A stretch of 64,000 nucleotides of DNA from Anthonomus grandis grandis (GCF_022605725.1 NC_065551.1:24428001-24492000); one strand, 5' to 3'; positions 44,590-55,000 are shown, counted from the first letter of the stretch. The notes: generated by a model not told the origin, from the sequence alone. Made by a program: numbers and translations.

Positions 44590-45460
44590 TGTCACATTTG
44601 TAAGTATATTTAATTTTTAACGGTCCAAAATCCACAATCTAACAGTTGCATGTAATGGAAGCCTCAGGAAAGCGATACCATTGTGACAACAAAAGTTAAA
44701 AGCAGCGAAATAAAGATGAATACTGTGGTTATCTAATGTCAACAACACTAGATTCTCTTCAGTACATTTTGGGCTGTACATTTTCCTTATAGCAGTGAAG
44801 ATATTCAAAGAACATATTGGTATTTACAAATCTAGAATCAGAAACCATTCCCATGGTTTCTGATTCTAGATTTGACGCAAACTAATGTAATAGTCTGATT
44901 TCTCTCAGGTGAAACTATTTTTCCTACTCCTTTTTTTACCTTTAATTGAAATAAACTTAGGAATCTTCTTGGGTAGTATTAATCCCGCTCTCATTCATGT
45001 TATAAGTTTGACTAGGCCTAAGCTTATACTTCCATACTGAACGCACTGTAAGTTGTAGTAAAACTGATTAGCTTGAATAAGATTTAACCCCATGACTAGG
45101 TAAGCTAGTTTACGTGGATTCTCCTAGTTTTAACTCTTTAAAAAGTACGTATAACCAATCACGTCCAACTGTCTTTGATTACTGATTAAAATGGTGAGAA
45201 ATATGATTTGTTTCAGCATTCTCATAAATCAGTGTTCTTAAAGCAGTTATATTAAGACCGTAATAGAATTCATTACGTTTTTTAAGACAGTCATAAATCT
45301 CATTCTCTTGCTCTATTGTTGAACTAAATCTTCCTAATTTGGGTGCAGTTGAGTAAGATTTCAAACGTTTTTCAGGAGTACCATCTTTCACTGCTACTTC
45401 TTCAGCTGGTTTTCTTAAACCTTCAGCAATCAATCCCTTAATTGCATCGAATTAATTACT
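44590..45460 (-). pseudogene. Pogo/Tigger-like transposase relic
   Basis: The minus strand has an N-terminal HTH segment (SYSTAPKLGRFSSTIEQENE, then FYYGLNITALRTLIYENAE; frame 45,433-45,179) typical of insect pogo-like transposases with a CENP-B-type HTH. Further down, LVLLTLDNHSIHLYFAAFNF and LRLPLHATVRLWILDR (frame 44,808-44,617) match the DDE_1 block LLLDNHSSH...LPPHCTHxLQPLD with its Asp. Between them the frame is broken, and a 48-bp foldback lies at 44,827-44,874. It is inactive. TIRs were not identified. Confidence 0.75.
44827..44874. repeat. Perfect 22-bp inverted duplication (foldback)
   Basis: CAAATCTAGAATCAGAAACC and two more bases (44,827-44,848) are perfectly inverted at 44,853-44,874 around TCCC. 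One arm is part of the pogo reading frame (VSDSRFVNTNM on the minus strand) and the other interrupts it. This suggests a recent templated inverted duplication. Confidence 0.9.
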
Positions 45461-45474
45461 TGTAACGACGGATT

Positions 45475-46060
45475 TATGTAGTGCTTAGTGATTATTATTT
45501 TTAAGGCAAGTATTAGCTGAAACAGGTAAAAAATTCAGTATACGAAGAACTGTCGCTATTGGGGTAAAAGTACGCCTTGGAATATGCGTACTTTCACCAC
45601 AATTAATTTTGTATAGAATTAAGTTTAGAAGTTTAGAATATTTGGATATAATAAATACTAATTACCGCAACATAATTATAAAAGCATTTGAATTAAAAAT
45701 AAAAAAGATTTCTAAGAATAATCACTAAGATTTTTACTTACCACTATTACTAAAATGACGTAACTTAAAGCAGTTAGTTTCTCTACTCTACTATTAACGG
45801 TTTTGTAAAAAATAAGCCTGCGCACACTTATCAGTTCAATAGCTTTTAATTTTAATTTGTTGTTTTTTATTTTTAAGAAACAGTTTTCAAATTTTATGTG
45901 TCTATACAAATAAGTGTCCAATAGCTTCCCAAGAGAATTTATTTACTAAACTCAAGTAATATATTTATATTTTTATATTTGCTGCCTATAAGGTTTATCG
46001 TTATTTTAAAGGAGAACTTAAAAACCTATGTAATTCTACAGAAGAAAATAGTATAAACTC
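45475..46060. other. AT-rich, no recognised feature
   Basis: The minus frame 45,712-45,921 has no domain. A segment around 45,990-46,060 resembles 46,655-46,720 (AAAACCTAT..AATT.TACAG ... AAAATAGTATA), suggesting a local duplication. Confidence 0.4.
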
Positions 46061-46063
46061 AAG

Positions 46064-46226
46064 AAAAAAATTAAAACTCTAAGTCTCAGTCTCAAAATAT
46101 CTTTTTAATTAATCAGTACTTAGCAGGTCATCTAGCTATAAGGTTTGATGATGCTTTATTAGCAAAACTTGTTACCTGATTAATTAAAAAGATATTTTGA
46201 GACTTAGAGTTTTCATTTTTTCTCTA
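46064..46226. repeat. Hairpin element with ~40-bp arms
   Basis: The left arm (46,064-46,116, AAAACTCTAAGTCTC ... AAAATATCTTTTTAATTAAT) and right arm (46,176-46,226) are nearly perfect inverses. The left arm carries an extra 6-bp AGTCTC repeat. The loop is about 59 bp. It is a foldback or tiny MITE. I see no clear target duplication. Confidence 0.7.
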
Positions 46227-46498
46227 GTTACGTAGGTCGCTTTGAGATAATGGACGAGTTCTTTCAATATAAACTCAGGTGAAAGATTTATTAAAAAAAG
46301 TTAAATAATTTTTTTAGAACATTGAACATTATGACAATAAATACAAAAATAAATAAATAAATAAAATAAATATCATGACAATGAAATCACATCTAAATCC
46401 AATCTTTGCTTAAAAGTTTTAACTCCCTATATGCAATGCCTACATCCCTATATTTTAATTAATTCTATATGAACTATTCTCCTGTTTGTTACCCAACA

Positions 46499-46509
46499 GT
46501 TGGGCGCCA
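46499..46509 (-). other. tRNA-Lys-type primer-binding-site motif 1
   Basis: On the minus strand TGGCGCCCAAC, then TGTTGGG. The 11 bases match the complement of the 3' end (GUUGGGCGCCA) of eukaryotic tRNA-Lys(CUU), used as primer by many LTR retroelements. No gag follows. Confidence 0.45.
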
Positions 46510-46933
46510 AAAATGTTTTTTTAAGCGAAGTAAATCATTCTCTAAATAGGACCAAGATGTAATAATTTAAACTGGATTAAAGCATTATCACTCAAAATTC
46601 CACATTTGTTGAAAATAATTTTCTAGTTTAACATTTAATTGTGACTATGTTTTTACTTATTTTAAGAGAAAATTGAAAAAACCTATTTAATTTACAGTTC
46701 AAAATAGTATAGGCTCAGGCAAAGCATTTTTAAAAAAATTCATATTAGTTTCGAATAACCTTTATCCGATTAATGAAAATAATTAAAAGTAAAATGAAAA
46801 TCGTAACTATAACATCAACTTTCAACAAAAGTTTCAATTCTGCGTAAATTTCTTAAATCACTATTTGCAAAAATTTACTGTTTATTCAAATACTTTTATG
46901 ACGTACGTCTCTTTGCTTTGTTATTGCCCAACT

Positions 46934-46944
46934 GTTGGGCGCCA
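46934..46944 (-). other. tRNA-Lys-type primer-binding-site motif 2
   Basis: TGGCGCCCAAC on the minus strand, 435 bp from motif 1, again followed by AGTTGGG. Flanks are diverged but begin similarly (AATTTTTGGCGCC). Confidence 0.45.
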
Positions 46945-47226
46945 AAAATTATTTTTCAGTTCTATATTTTTAATTATTTAACAACGTTTATCCTTATTTT
47001 AAAAGAATGTATTTATCAAAAGTATTCATTTCAGTAGAATGATATAGAAAATGATATCACCTTACAAATTTTTCCGTCAAAATCAACATAACAAAGTAAA
47101 CATTTTTTTTGGATATTATGATTACTAGCACATGCAAAGTCTATTGCATTAAAACTCAACATTCATAATTTATTATAAAAAGTTGACTATTACTTAATGG
47201 AACATTTAAACCAAAACGCGTTCACC

Positions 47227-47660
47227 CTCCATTTTCTAAAACATATCGTAGGCGTGTCGCGATGCGTTCTTATCTGTTCTCATCCCAACAACACGCTATC
47301 TGTGGACGACCATCCGACCAATCCGCACTAAATGCCGATGACATGCGCCAGGAGAATCTTCGCCAATGCGTTGTCTATTCTCATTCCCCCCCTAGTATTC
47401 TCTGTGGCTCTCCTTGGATCGTCCCTGTTTGTCTGTTTTTATTATTTCAACCTGTTGAACAATATAATGATAAGGGATCCTAAAATAATATGGAGGTTAT
47501 AGTATAAGTTTCGTCTCATTAATATAACCTCTTTGCAAAACCTAAGGGTTTATCGGAACTTAGGAGTAGAAATAAAACACTATTAGTTTAGTGCGACGTT
47601 TCGTTGGTTTAATTCCAGCTTCCTCAGGCACTTAACAATCAGTGTTAATCACTTAAAAAA
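47227..47660. other. GC-richer block with hammerhead/Penelope-like motif
   Basis: The 73-residue plus frame at 47,262-47,483 lies in a CpG-containing stretch without a known domain. On the minus strand, 47,633-47,591 reads GTGCCTGAGGAAGCTGGAAT, then AAACCAACGAAACGTCGCAC. The CTGANGA...GAAAC combination, with a TGG/CCA stem between, is frequent in Penelope-like elements and resembles a hammerhead core. A proper stem III is not evident. Confidence 0.35.
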
Positions 47661-49300
47661 ACAAGTGGGATACATTACTGATTTTCTTACTTAGGAGACG
47701 CACTTGCTTGATGTTAACCGAAAACTGATAAAAGAGAATATTTTTTATAAATAGAAATTAATATTTTTTTAAAGTTTTACTGGATAATTTAAAGAAATAT
47801 TATAGAAGTTTATATTGAAAAGACTTTTTACTTTTGATTTACAGTTGAAAAGACTACTAGTATAATAGAAGATTCTTATTAACTTTATTTTTCATACACT
47901 TATTAATTTAGGTAAGGGGAATAACTAGGTACAAGCCGATTATAGTTAAAAATCCTATTACCTTTTATTCTATAAGAATTATTTTTTTTGTATTTGAAGT
48001 GACCTTTGGGAGATATTTTATGACTTTATTAATTTTCATATAATTTAGTCAAGCCTTTTTACAATTTAAATAACTTTAAAGTCGTTTTAAACTATAAAAA
48101 CTTCTTCTTGAACAAATAATTTAAAATACAATATTATAAATGATTTTGACTGCATTTTATTTAATTAATATATAAATTAATTTTTAATTTTATATACATT
48201 ATGAAGCGTTAAAAATCATAAATCTGAAATATATATTTTAGACATTTATTTCTGTGCCCTTTGTTAGTTTTTATATACGAATATCTACTATGCTTATCTG
48301 AGTCTAGGTATATTTAAAAAATACTAAATATAGTTTAAACTTAAAGACGAAAAGTAAATTTCTAGTTTCAAAAATTTGAATTTTTGCATAGAAACATTTT
48401 TAATTTATAAAAAAAAAGAATAAATACATTAATATTCATAATAGCTCTTAATAATTATCTTTCTTCATGTTACTTCTTAAAAAAAAAATAATTTTTTAAG
48501 AAAATGTTGAAAAAAATGGCCTTGCATATTTTCAAATTAGATTAGAAGTAAAACCTTATTTAAAATATAAATATACCTGCATTTTTTCTTAGTTAAAATC
48601 AAATTTCATGAAAAAGGTATCAAACTTATATTATAAAAATTTTAAGTATTATTTTTAGTATTGTTTTACAAAAGACATTGTCAATTTTGCTCAATGGTTT
48701 CCTAATAATTGCGAATTTCCTCAGTAGTGTTAAAATCTTAGGAATAGTTAAATCTATAAGACATGTCTCACATAAACGGCCTATTTATAAATGCTAGTCA
48801 ATCTCTTTCATAAAATTTTTTATTAGAATTAAATTGATAAATTCTTAAAATATTTTATATTGTATAAGCAATATCTCAACAAAAGTACTTTGAATGCTTA
48901 AGAGAAAAAATATTTCAATATCATAATAATTTCGTCGTTCGTTTCCAAAATGTTATCGTTACACTCATATAATGTCGATACTTTAATAGTCTTTAGCTAA
49001 CTTTTATACTTGTATATATCGGGTCAACCCGTCAGCAATGAAAACAACAAAAGCTATACCTATAGACAGTTAAAAATAAAAATTAATACTAACCAAATAT
49101 TTGAAAAATATTTATATTTTACTTAGTTTCAGGTTCCATTCAAGATTATTAGGATTAAACCTAAAAATCACAATAAAACTATGCGCCTCGTACGTAGTAT
49201 ATAAATATGCAGAAAGAAACGTAAGAAAAATGATAATTGTTATTCAGCAACAAAATAAAGTAGAAATAAAAAAAAAGAATTTAAAGAAATAATTTATCGT
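47661..49300. other. Extremely AT-rich non-coding stretch
   Basis: No coding region recognised. The small frame at 49,101-49,292 is Lys/Ile-rich and probably spurious. Confidence 0.6.
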
Positions 49301-49305
49301 CAACC

Positions 49306-49316
49306 GTTGGGCGCCA
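49306..49316 (-). other. tRNA-Lys-type primer-binding-site motif 3
   Basis: TGGCGCCCAAC on the minus strand, followed by GGTTGACG. A nearby segment (49,186-49,253) shares GTATATAAATATGC...GTAAGAAAAAT...GTTATTCAGCA with the repeats at 50.3 and 51.4 kb. Confidence 0.45.
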
Positions 49317-49319
49317 AAA

Positions 49320-50254
49320 GTTTGACACAGAAAAATGTTAAAAAACATTTTTTTTATTTTTCAAATATTTTAGTTTTTATAAATATAATTTGAAAGATTG
49401 TTGCAATTCATATTTGTACCTCTTTGTAAAATTGCTATTTTACGAAAAAAATAAAAGTTTGAAACTAACACAATTAACGAATAATTTCTGAACTTTAAAT
49501 TATAGATATGAAATTTCTATCAGGATGGATATTTTTTTTCTTGTAGAATAATGTAATTAATGATTTTTGACAAACATTTAGTTTTAGTAATAAAACACAA
49601 AATTGATATATAATTTGTTTGTTTTTAATAACTAATTTTTGCAGTTATTTTGTGATTTTGAGTTAAATTATGTTTATTAATAAAATGTACACCATGGTAT
49701 GCACTTTACAAATAAATACAAGAATTTTCCATTAACTTAAAAAAATTGATAAAATTTGTTTTAAATTTGAAATTGTGAAATTGTTTTTTAATTTCGAAAA
49801 ATACTGAAGATTAGTTTTAAATAATTTTGAATTTGCTTTTAAAATTTATGTTGTTAAATTATAGCGTTTGCAAATTTAACGACATATATTTATTTTTTTC
49901 GTACAACCTACTGTTTATGTTTAATGTTTCTTAAAAATCATTATTTACATTGTATAATAACACATTGTTTGAAAATAAATAAATACACATTCTTATAAAG
50001 ATAGATTTTATATTTATAATTTTAAGTTTTCTAATTATTCAATAAGTTTGTGGGTTTAAAACGATTTTCTTAAATATTTAAATAGAATAAATACAAATTG
50101 TGACGATTTTTTCACTAAATTGAAATACACGAAAACTTATTTTAATTAACGTGCTGAATACTAGTACTCCATATAAAAAATCGTATCTTATGAGTTTACA
50201 CCATTTCATTTCTTTTATTTAAATTCAGAAAAGCTAAAATATTAAAAAAACATA
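49320..50254. other. AT-rich, no recognised feature
   Basis: Nothing coding or repeated that I can support. Confidence 0.6.
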
Positions 50255-50440
50255 CAAAATTACATAACATTCTTCTGTGACGAATAATCTTGGCGCCCAA
50301 CTGTAGAAGATAACAACTACAAAAATATCGATATTTTATAGGTGTAGATGCAATGTATAAGATTTTATTGACCTCATGTGCAGTATGTAAATATGAGTAA
50401 GAAAAAACAATATTTTAAGATAGTTATTCAGCATATTATT
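50255..50440 (+). repeat. LTR-leader-like repeat, plus orientation
   Basis: About 185 bp highly similar to the inverse of 51,385-51,565. Shared words include ATAACATTCTTCTGTGAC, AATAATCTTGGCGCCCAACT, GTAGAAGATAA, AAAAATATCGATATTTTATA and GATAGTTATTCAGCAT. It contains the tRNA-Lys-type motif TGGCGCCCAAC at 50,291-50,301 (motif 4). Confidence 0.75.
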
Positions 50441-50869
50441 GCTAGACCAAACAAGTTATATATATATGTTAGGGTCGGATTCTCTAATGACCTTTTATAA
50501 TTTATATAATTTACAAATTAATAAATGTCGATAACTTGTGCTATAGAACTGCGATAGATATAAAAAAACCTTAAGTAGGGTTTAATTTTTATTATGATTA
50601 TACAGTGCAGTCACGATGAAAAAAACAAATTCATTTAAAATTTAGAGGTTTCTTTTATTTTTAGGACGTTTTGATTAGTTTTGTCACTTGTGCATTTTTC
50701 AAAATAGAAAGTTCCTTTACAAGGTGCCTCAAGGAATAAAAATATCAAAAATTATTCTAGATTTATTGCAACCAATGTTTAATTTGTTATCCATTTGATT
50801 CAATGCGTCCTTTATAATTAATATTTTGGTTACCTGGTGCCTCAAGTCTTGAACCGTTCTTGATGCAAT

Positions 50870-51123
50870 TTTTTTGCACATATGGATTGGACGAAGAGGA
50901 CTGATTGAGTGGCCACTATAATATAACCCCTTTAGTTTTTTTCTTATGGGGCTATTTGAAGTCTAAAGCTTATGTGAATAGACAAAATAATGTCCATGAT
51001 TTAGAGCAAATAATTCGATGAGAAACTAGACTAATTGATCCGCAAGTGATTAAAAATATGAAATTGGCAGTTATTTAGCGACTTCAAAAATGCATTGAAG
51101 TAAATAGACAAAAAATTGAACAT
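50870..51123 (+). pseudogene. DD41D transposase, C-terminal remnant
   Basis: Reads HIWIGRRGLIEWPL, then FFLWGYLKSKAYVNRQNNVH, DLEQIIR, ETRLIDPQVIKN, KLAVI and RLQKCIEVN with stops between. It is clearly the same family as the 20,063 transposase (WIGRRGAIEWPARS, FFLWGYLKSKVYVNRPNNIE). The third Asp is replaced or lost (YNPFSFFLWG). Confidence 0.85.
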
Positions 51124-51384
51124 TAATAAATATTGTATAAATTTTTATTTTTTAATACCCTATTTTTCATTCGTCGGTTACGTCACATTTTTGTCAAATC
51201 CCTAACTTTTAGCATATGGTATGTTATCAAAAACTATACAAAAGAGAAAGATATAAAAGGTATTTAGAATAAGTTGTGGAATTATAAAATGTCATGACAT
51301 ACAGGGCGTTTCAATGAAAAAAATTAATGTTGACACCATAGTTTCTAATTGAGGGGGTACCTTCGATAAAATGCTGAATAACTA

Positions 51385-51565
51385 TCTTAGGTTATTATTT
51401 TTCTTACGCCTATTTACATACTGCATATAAGGTATCAATAATATCTTGCCTCTACACCTATAAAATATCGATATTTTTGTGGTTTTTATCTTCTACAGTT
51501 GGGCGCCAAGATTATTTGTCACAGTAGAATGTTATTTAATTTTCTATGTTTTTGCTTGTATAGAA
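51385..51565 (-). repeat. LTR-leader-like repeat, minus orientation
   Basis: Inverse partner of 50,255-50,440, with tRNA-Lys-type motif 5 at 51,498-51,508 on the minus strand. It lies inside the right TIR of the DD41D copy 50,603-51,663 and so was inserted later. Confidence 0.75.
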
Positions 51566-51749
51566 AATTTTTATTGTCAAAAAATGCGCAAGTGACAATG
51601 CTTATCGACGTGTCTGAAAAATAAAAGAAGAAAAAAACACCTGAATTTTAAATGAATGTGCTGTATTGGCTTATCTTGTAATAAATGTATAACAATAAAT
51701 TAATGTTAAAGCAGCAAAAGTAGAAAAACAAAAAATATATTATTTTTAT

Positions 51750-52020
51750 TCCAGCAATGTCAATATTTAGTTGCATAACTATTGTTCTGGCATCTGCTTT
51801 TCATATATCCAATATGGTTCTTAATTATCCCACGTAGAGTGGAATTCCATAATTTTTGAGTTGCCTCAATAGCTGATCATAATTTTTAATTTTTCTGGAT
51901 ACTGCCTACGTATCTCTCAATTGGATTAAGATCAGGATTCTCGAGTGGCGACTTCATCAATTAAGTTTTATGTATAAATATTTCCTCGAAAAATTAAAAT
52001 TTCTCTACTGGAAAAAAATA
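51750..52020 (-). pseudogene. Tc1-like transposase C-terminal relic
   Basis: The minus strand reads KSPLENPDLNPIERYVGSIQ near 51,950-51,900, the third catalytic block of a Tc1-type transposase (SPDLNPIEH.WG). It is followed by decayed C-terminal sequence. Upstream parts are missing. Confidence 0.6.
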
Positions 52021-52149
52021 AGTTTTAAGGTAGATCCAATCTAATTAATTAATATCAGTTTGTGGTATATAACAGTAACACAGCGAGGATCAACAGCAAT
52101 TATTCACGACAATAAAACCAAATCACCTCCGACCAACAAACCGCAACGG

Positions 52150-52640
52150 TAATATTTCACCCGCAGCTCCTGCTACCCCTCCACTCTTCTGACTACTGCC
52201 CACCCGAGCCCCCCTTTTATCCATTTAGGCTCATCCCCCAAGAAGATCCGCTACTGCCTCTTCTCCCGTTCTCTCTCCCTCCCTCCCTCTCCCTTATCTC
52301 CCTCCCACTCCCCCTTGCAATTCCCTTCTCTTCTAACCCTATCGATTCGCGTTTCGCAGCAGGATTCTCTTATCTAGCCGTCTCTATGTTGTGTTCCTCC
52401 TGGCGGTCGCGAAGAGCGAAGAGTTCTCCACGGCTCTGTGGCGGGTGGCGACGCGCGCACCCAAAACAACAGACAAACCGCGTCGCAGTGACAAAACATG
52501 ACAGCGACCGCCTATTGGCCCGCGGAGGACGAGACAGAGAAGAAAAAAAAAGTGACACGAGCGGGTGACAAGTGCGCGACTCCTGCTGCTGACCCGAACT
52601 GAACCAAACTGAACTACCGTCGACGTCTTATTATTGTCTT
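52150..52640 (+). promoter_or_regulatory. CpG-rich promoter / 5' UTR candidate
   Basis: The most GC- and CpG-rich segment of the window, with pyrimidine tracts (CTCCCTCCCTCCCTCT at 52,274-52,289) and then CGCGCGCAC, GCGACGCG and GACGTC words. It is followed by a T-rich leader leading to the ATG at 52,825. Strand is inferred from the downstream coding start and splice donor. The opposing frames at 52,370-52,558 and 52,386-52,568 arise from the base composition and are not convincing genes. Confidence 0.5.
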
Positions 52641-52824
52641 TATCATCATCGGTATTTCTTCAATCATTTTTCTTTTTGTCTTTTTTTTTTAAATTGATAA
52701 TCCTGCTTTTTTTCCGAGGTTTTGTATATGTGTCCTATTGTTTTTATTTCATTTTAATCGTGTGTGGTCGAGTCTCTGATAGAGGTTATGGACTACTTGC
52801 CAGAACTTTAAATTGTGTCAAAAG

Positions 52825-52864
52825 ATGCGATCGAAGTCCGTAGCTAGGAGGGTCACAGCTCTGG
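52825..52864 (+). CDS. Candidate first coding exon (MRSKSVARRVTAL...)
   Basis: An ATG in good insect context (CAAAAGATGC) opens 13 codons, MRSKSVARRVTAL, ending one base into the next codon. A near-perfect donor GTAAGT follows (52,865-52,870; exon end CTGG). A basic start of this kind preceding a split signal peptide is common for secreted or membrane proteins with a large first intron. The next exon is not found in the following 11 kb, which is filled with transposons, so the intron would be long or the call wrong. An in-frame-independent F-rich upstream frame (52,634-52,843) overlaps it and would be an upstream ORF. Confidence 0.45.
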
Positions 52865-53064
52865 GTAAGTAATTAGAATTTTTTGCATTTTAGTTTAAAT
52901 ACAACTTTTTTTACTGTCTTATACTATATCAAATATTACTATAATTACAGCTTTTTTGACTTAGGTTAAACTGTAAAATAATGAAGAAAGTTTAACATTT
53001 GGAGTTCAGAAATATTCTTTATCATCTGCAAATAATTTAATTAACCTGTATTTGTCTCTTTATA

Positions 53065-54065
53065 TAGTGCATCCATAAAATAGCGAATAAATTCAATTAA
53101 AATGAAATAGATCATTTTTGAAAAAAATGCCCGAACCCGTCAGTTTTAATACTGGGTTTTTCTACTTGAAAATTAAATATATAGAGTCATTCAAAAAAAA
53201 GGTATGACGTAATCAATATGTTCTTTATATAAAAACCATCATTTTTTAATGCAGAATAAACAAGAAATAACGCATTTTTTTACAAACGATATGGCACAAA
53301 TGAATAGTAGTTACATAAGCAATTTTGAACGAAAAATGATCATAAATTGTAAAATTAAAGAAATACCTATCTAAATTAAATGTCAGTATTTTGGTTTTTT
53401 AGTTGTTGTCAGTGTCAACAAGTGAATGAATTTTGGTGCAACTATTTGAAGTATTTTTTCATTTGAAAGGTGTGTTTATTCTTTTTGAAAGGCAAAAGCA
53501 GTGTCATCCTGCGTTTTATTAGTAACTACACTTTATTACCTACTGCTATTGTATAAAATATGAAAATATTAACTGAACGTGAAAGAATCGATATTTATTA
53601 GTCAAAGCATGGTAATCAGAGTTGAAGCAAAGTTTCGTGAATTTGGGCATGTTTGGAATATTCAAAAAGCTGGTCGGGGTTCAATAAGATGAGCCCAACT
53701 TTCTGTTGGCCAAGGTCCAAGATAATCACAAAGCCACAATCACAGACTATCGCAATCTACTATGCATAAAGTATTAAAAAAAGCAAAGTTCTACCCTTAT
53801 AAAATATTCTTACTTCAAGAGCTATCGGAATATGATTTTTAAATGCGGCAATTATGTAGTGATAACGATAATTTTGTAAAACGGATATTTTCTGACGAAG
53901 CAACGTTTACTCTAAGCGACCATGTGAACAGACAAAATTGTCGATACTGGGCGATCGAAAACCTTCATTGGTTCACAGAATGTTAACACCCTCAAAAAGT
54001 CAATGTGTGGTGCGGTATAGTGCAAGGTAGAGTTTTAGGACCTTACTTTTTTGATGACTTTCTCA
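53065..54065 (+). mobile_element. DD41D-family copy, left half only
   Basis: The left end (TAGTGC at 53,065) aligns through the whole TIR of the 19.57-kb element. The outer arm (AATAAATTCA.TTAAAAT, GGGTTTTTCTACTT) is followed by the inner mariner terminus (TATAGAGTCATTCAAAAAAAAG at about 53,180). A decayed transposase follows. The right half is missing; sequence passes directly into a minus-strand LINE near 54,070. Confidence 0.7.
53560..54065 (+). pseudogene. DD41D transposase, N-terminal two thirds, decayed
   Basis: The start MKILTERERIDIY corresponds to MVRLSERERIEIL of the 20,063 copy. Later pieces are IFSDEATFTLS (first Asp), NRQNCRYWAIENLHWF, PQKVNVWCGIVQGRVLGPYF and FDDFLTGASL, with many stops and shifts. 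It is cut before the second catalytic Asp. Confidence 0.8.
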
Positions 54066-54069
54066 CTGG

Positions 54070-55000
54070 TGCTTCCCTTACAAATTCAGATATTCACTGA
54101 AAAAGAGGATCTGCAACAGCTAAAGCCTTAATTTTCTCTTAGATTGACCCGATTAAAAGCTTTAGAGCAATCAATAGAGATCGAGTCAGCCTAGGATCTT
54201 CCCTCTAATTTATTGAATATGTGATTAACATGCCAAACAAATTGGCATCAGCAGATCTGCCTTTTATAAATCCAAATTGCTCCCGATTAACTTAATGTCT
54301 TACTCACAAGACAATTTAGTAACTCTGCTTGGTTATATACAGCGGGATAGTTGGTCATATTACTTATGTTCCCAGATTTAAAAATAGGTTATAGATAATT
54401 GTTTTTTTCATGCAGGAAACTGAACTAAGAGATGAATTAAAAATAATCTATTAGTCTTTGGATTACATCTGGTCCAGTTCACATCCTATTCCTAGAGGAA
54501 GCAATAGCATCATAAACCTATGATATCGACAAATACATTATTTAAATTAATTGAATTTTTAAAGTTAAAAAAAAGCAAGAGTCCATCTGAGTAAGCCAGT
54601 GAAAAGCATTCGGCAAACATATTATCTGCTGCGTTCTTAATATCCAAGCTAACTTTGTCATTAAAGGTCATTTTAGAAGGAATATTAAACGTGCCTCTGT
54701 TACTTTGGATGAATATCCAAAAATACTTTGGGTTTGCAGGAATATTACTTAGAAATAATAGTTAAATTAGAAATAACAACATTTTCATATAACAGTTTTT
54801 TGAAAAATATTTTCTGTAGGAAGCCTCTATGTCCTTTATACAAAGAGATAATGATAGAGAATTCCGGAAAAATTAATAAATAATTATGATTTTCAGTACG
54901 AATCTTTGGTTCGATGCATTACATCGGTCTTTTAATAGTGCTTATTTTATTTGTCTTAATATTTTGTACATAATCCTTGACATCTCTTATAGTTACTTAA
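54070..55000 (-). pseudogene. LINE fragment, linker and RT fingers
   Basis: The minus strand, downward, reads NPKYFWIFIQSN (typical post-endonuclease NPKxFWxYI motif), GTFNIPSKMTFNDKVS and PIFKSGNISNMTNYPA (RT fingers FKSGDxxxxxNYRPI). Then come EQFGFIKGRSADANLFG (pieces) and IDCSKAFNRVN (palm). It ends before YADD. Numerous stops. Orientation is opposite to the LINE that follows at 55.2 kb. Confidence 0.75.

Larger units (their letters stand above)
50603..51663 (+). mobile_element. Short DD41D-family copy with outer CAGTGC/CAGCAC ends
   Basis: The left end CAGTGCAGTCACGATG (50,603) and right end (inverse CAGCACATTCATTTAAAATT at 51,663) are flanked by TA. They share ATTCATTTAAAATT and TTTTATTTTT..GAC...GTCACTTG(T/C)GCATTTTT, over about 110 bp. 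These match the outer arm of the 19.57-kb element. A decayed inner mariner terminus (ACAAGGTGCCTCAAGGAATA) lies at about 50,718. The transposase is reduced to its C-terminal third. The right side is interrupted by the LTR-leader-like repeat with a CAGGGCG start at about 51,304. Confidence 0.75.

Noticed and set aside
52634..52843. 69-residue Phe/Leu-rich plus frame
   Set aside because: It reads the T-rich leader before the better-supported ATG at 52,825; at most an upstream ORF.
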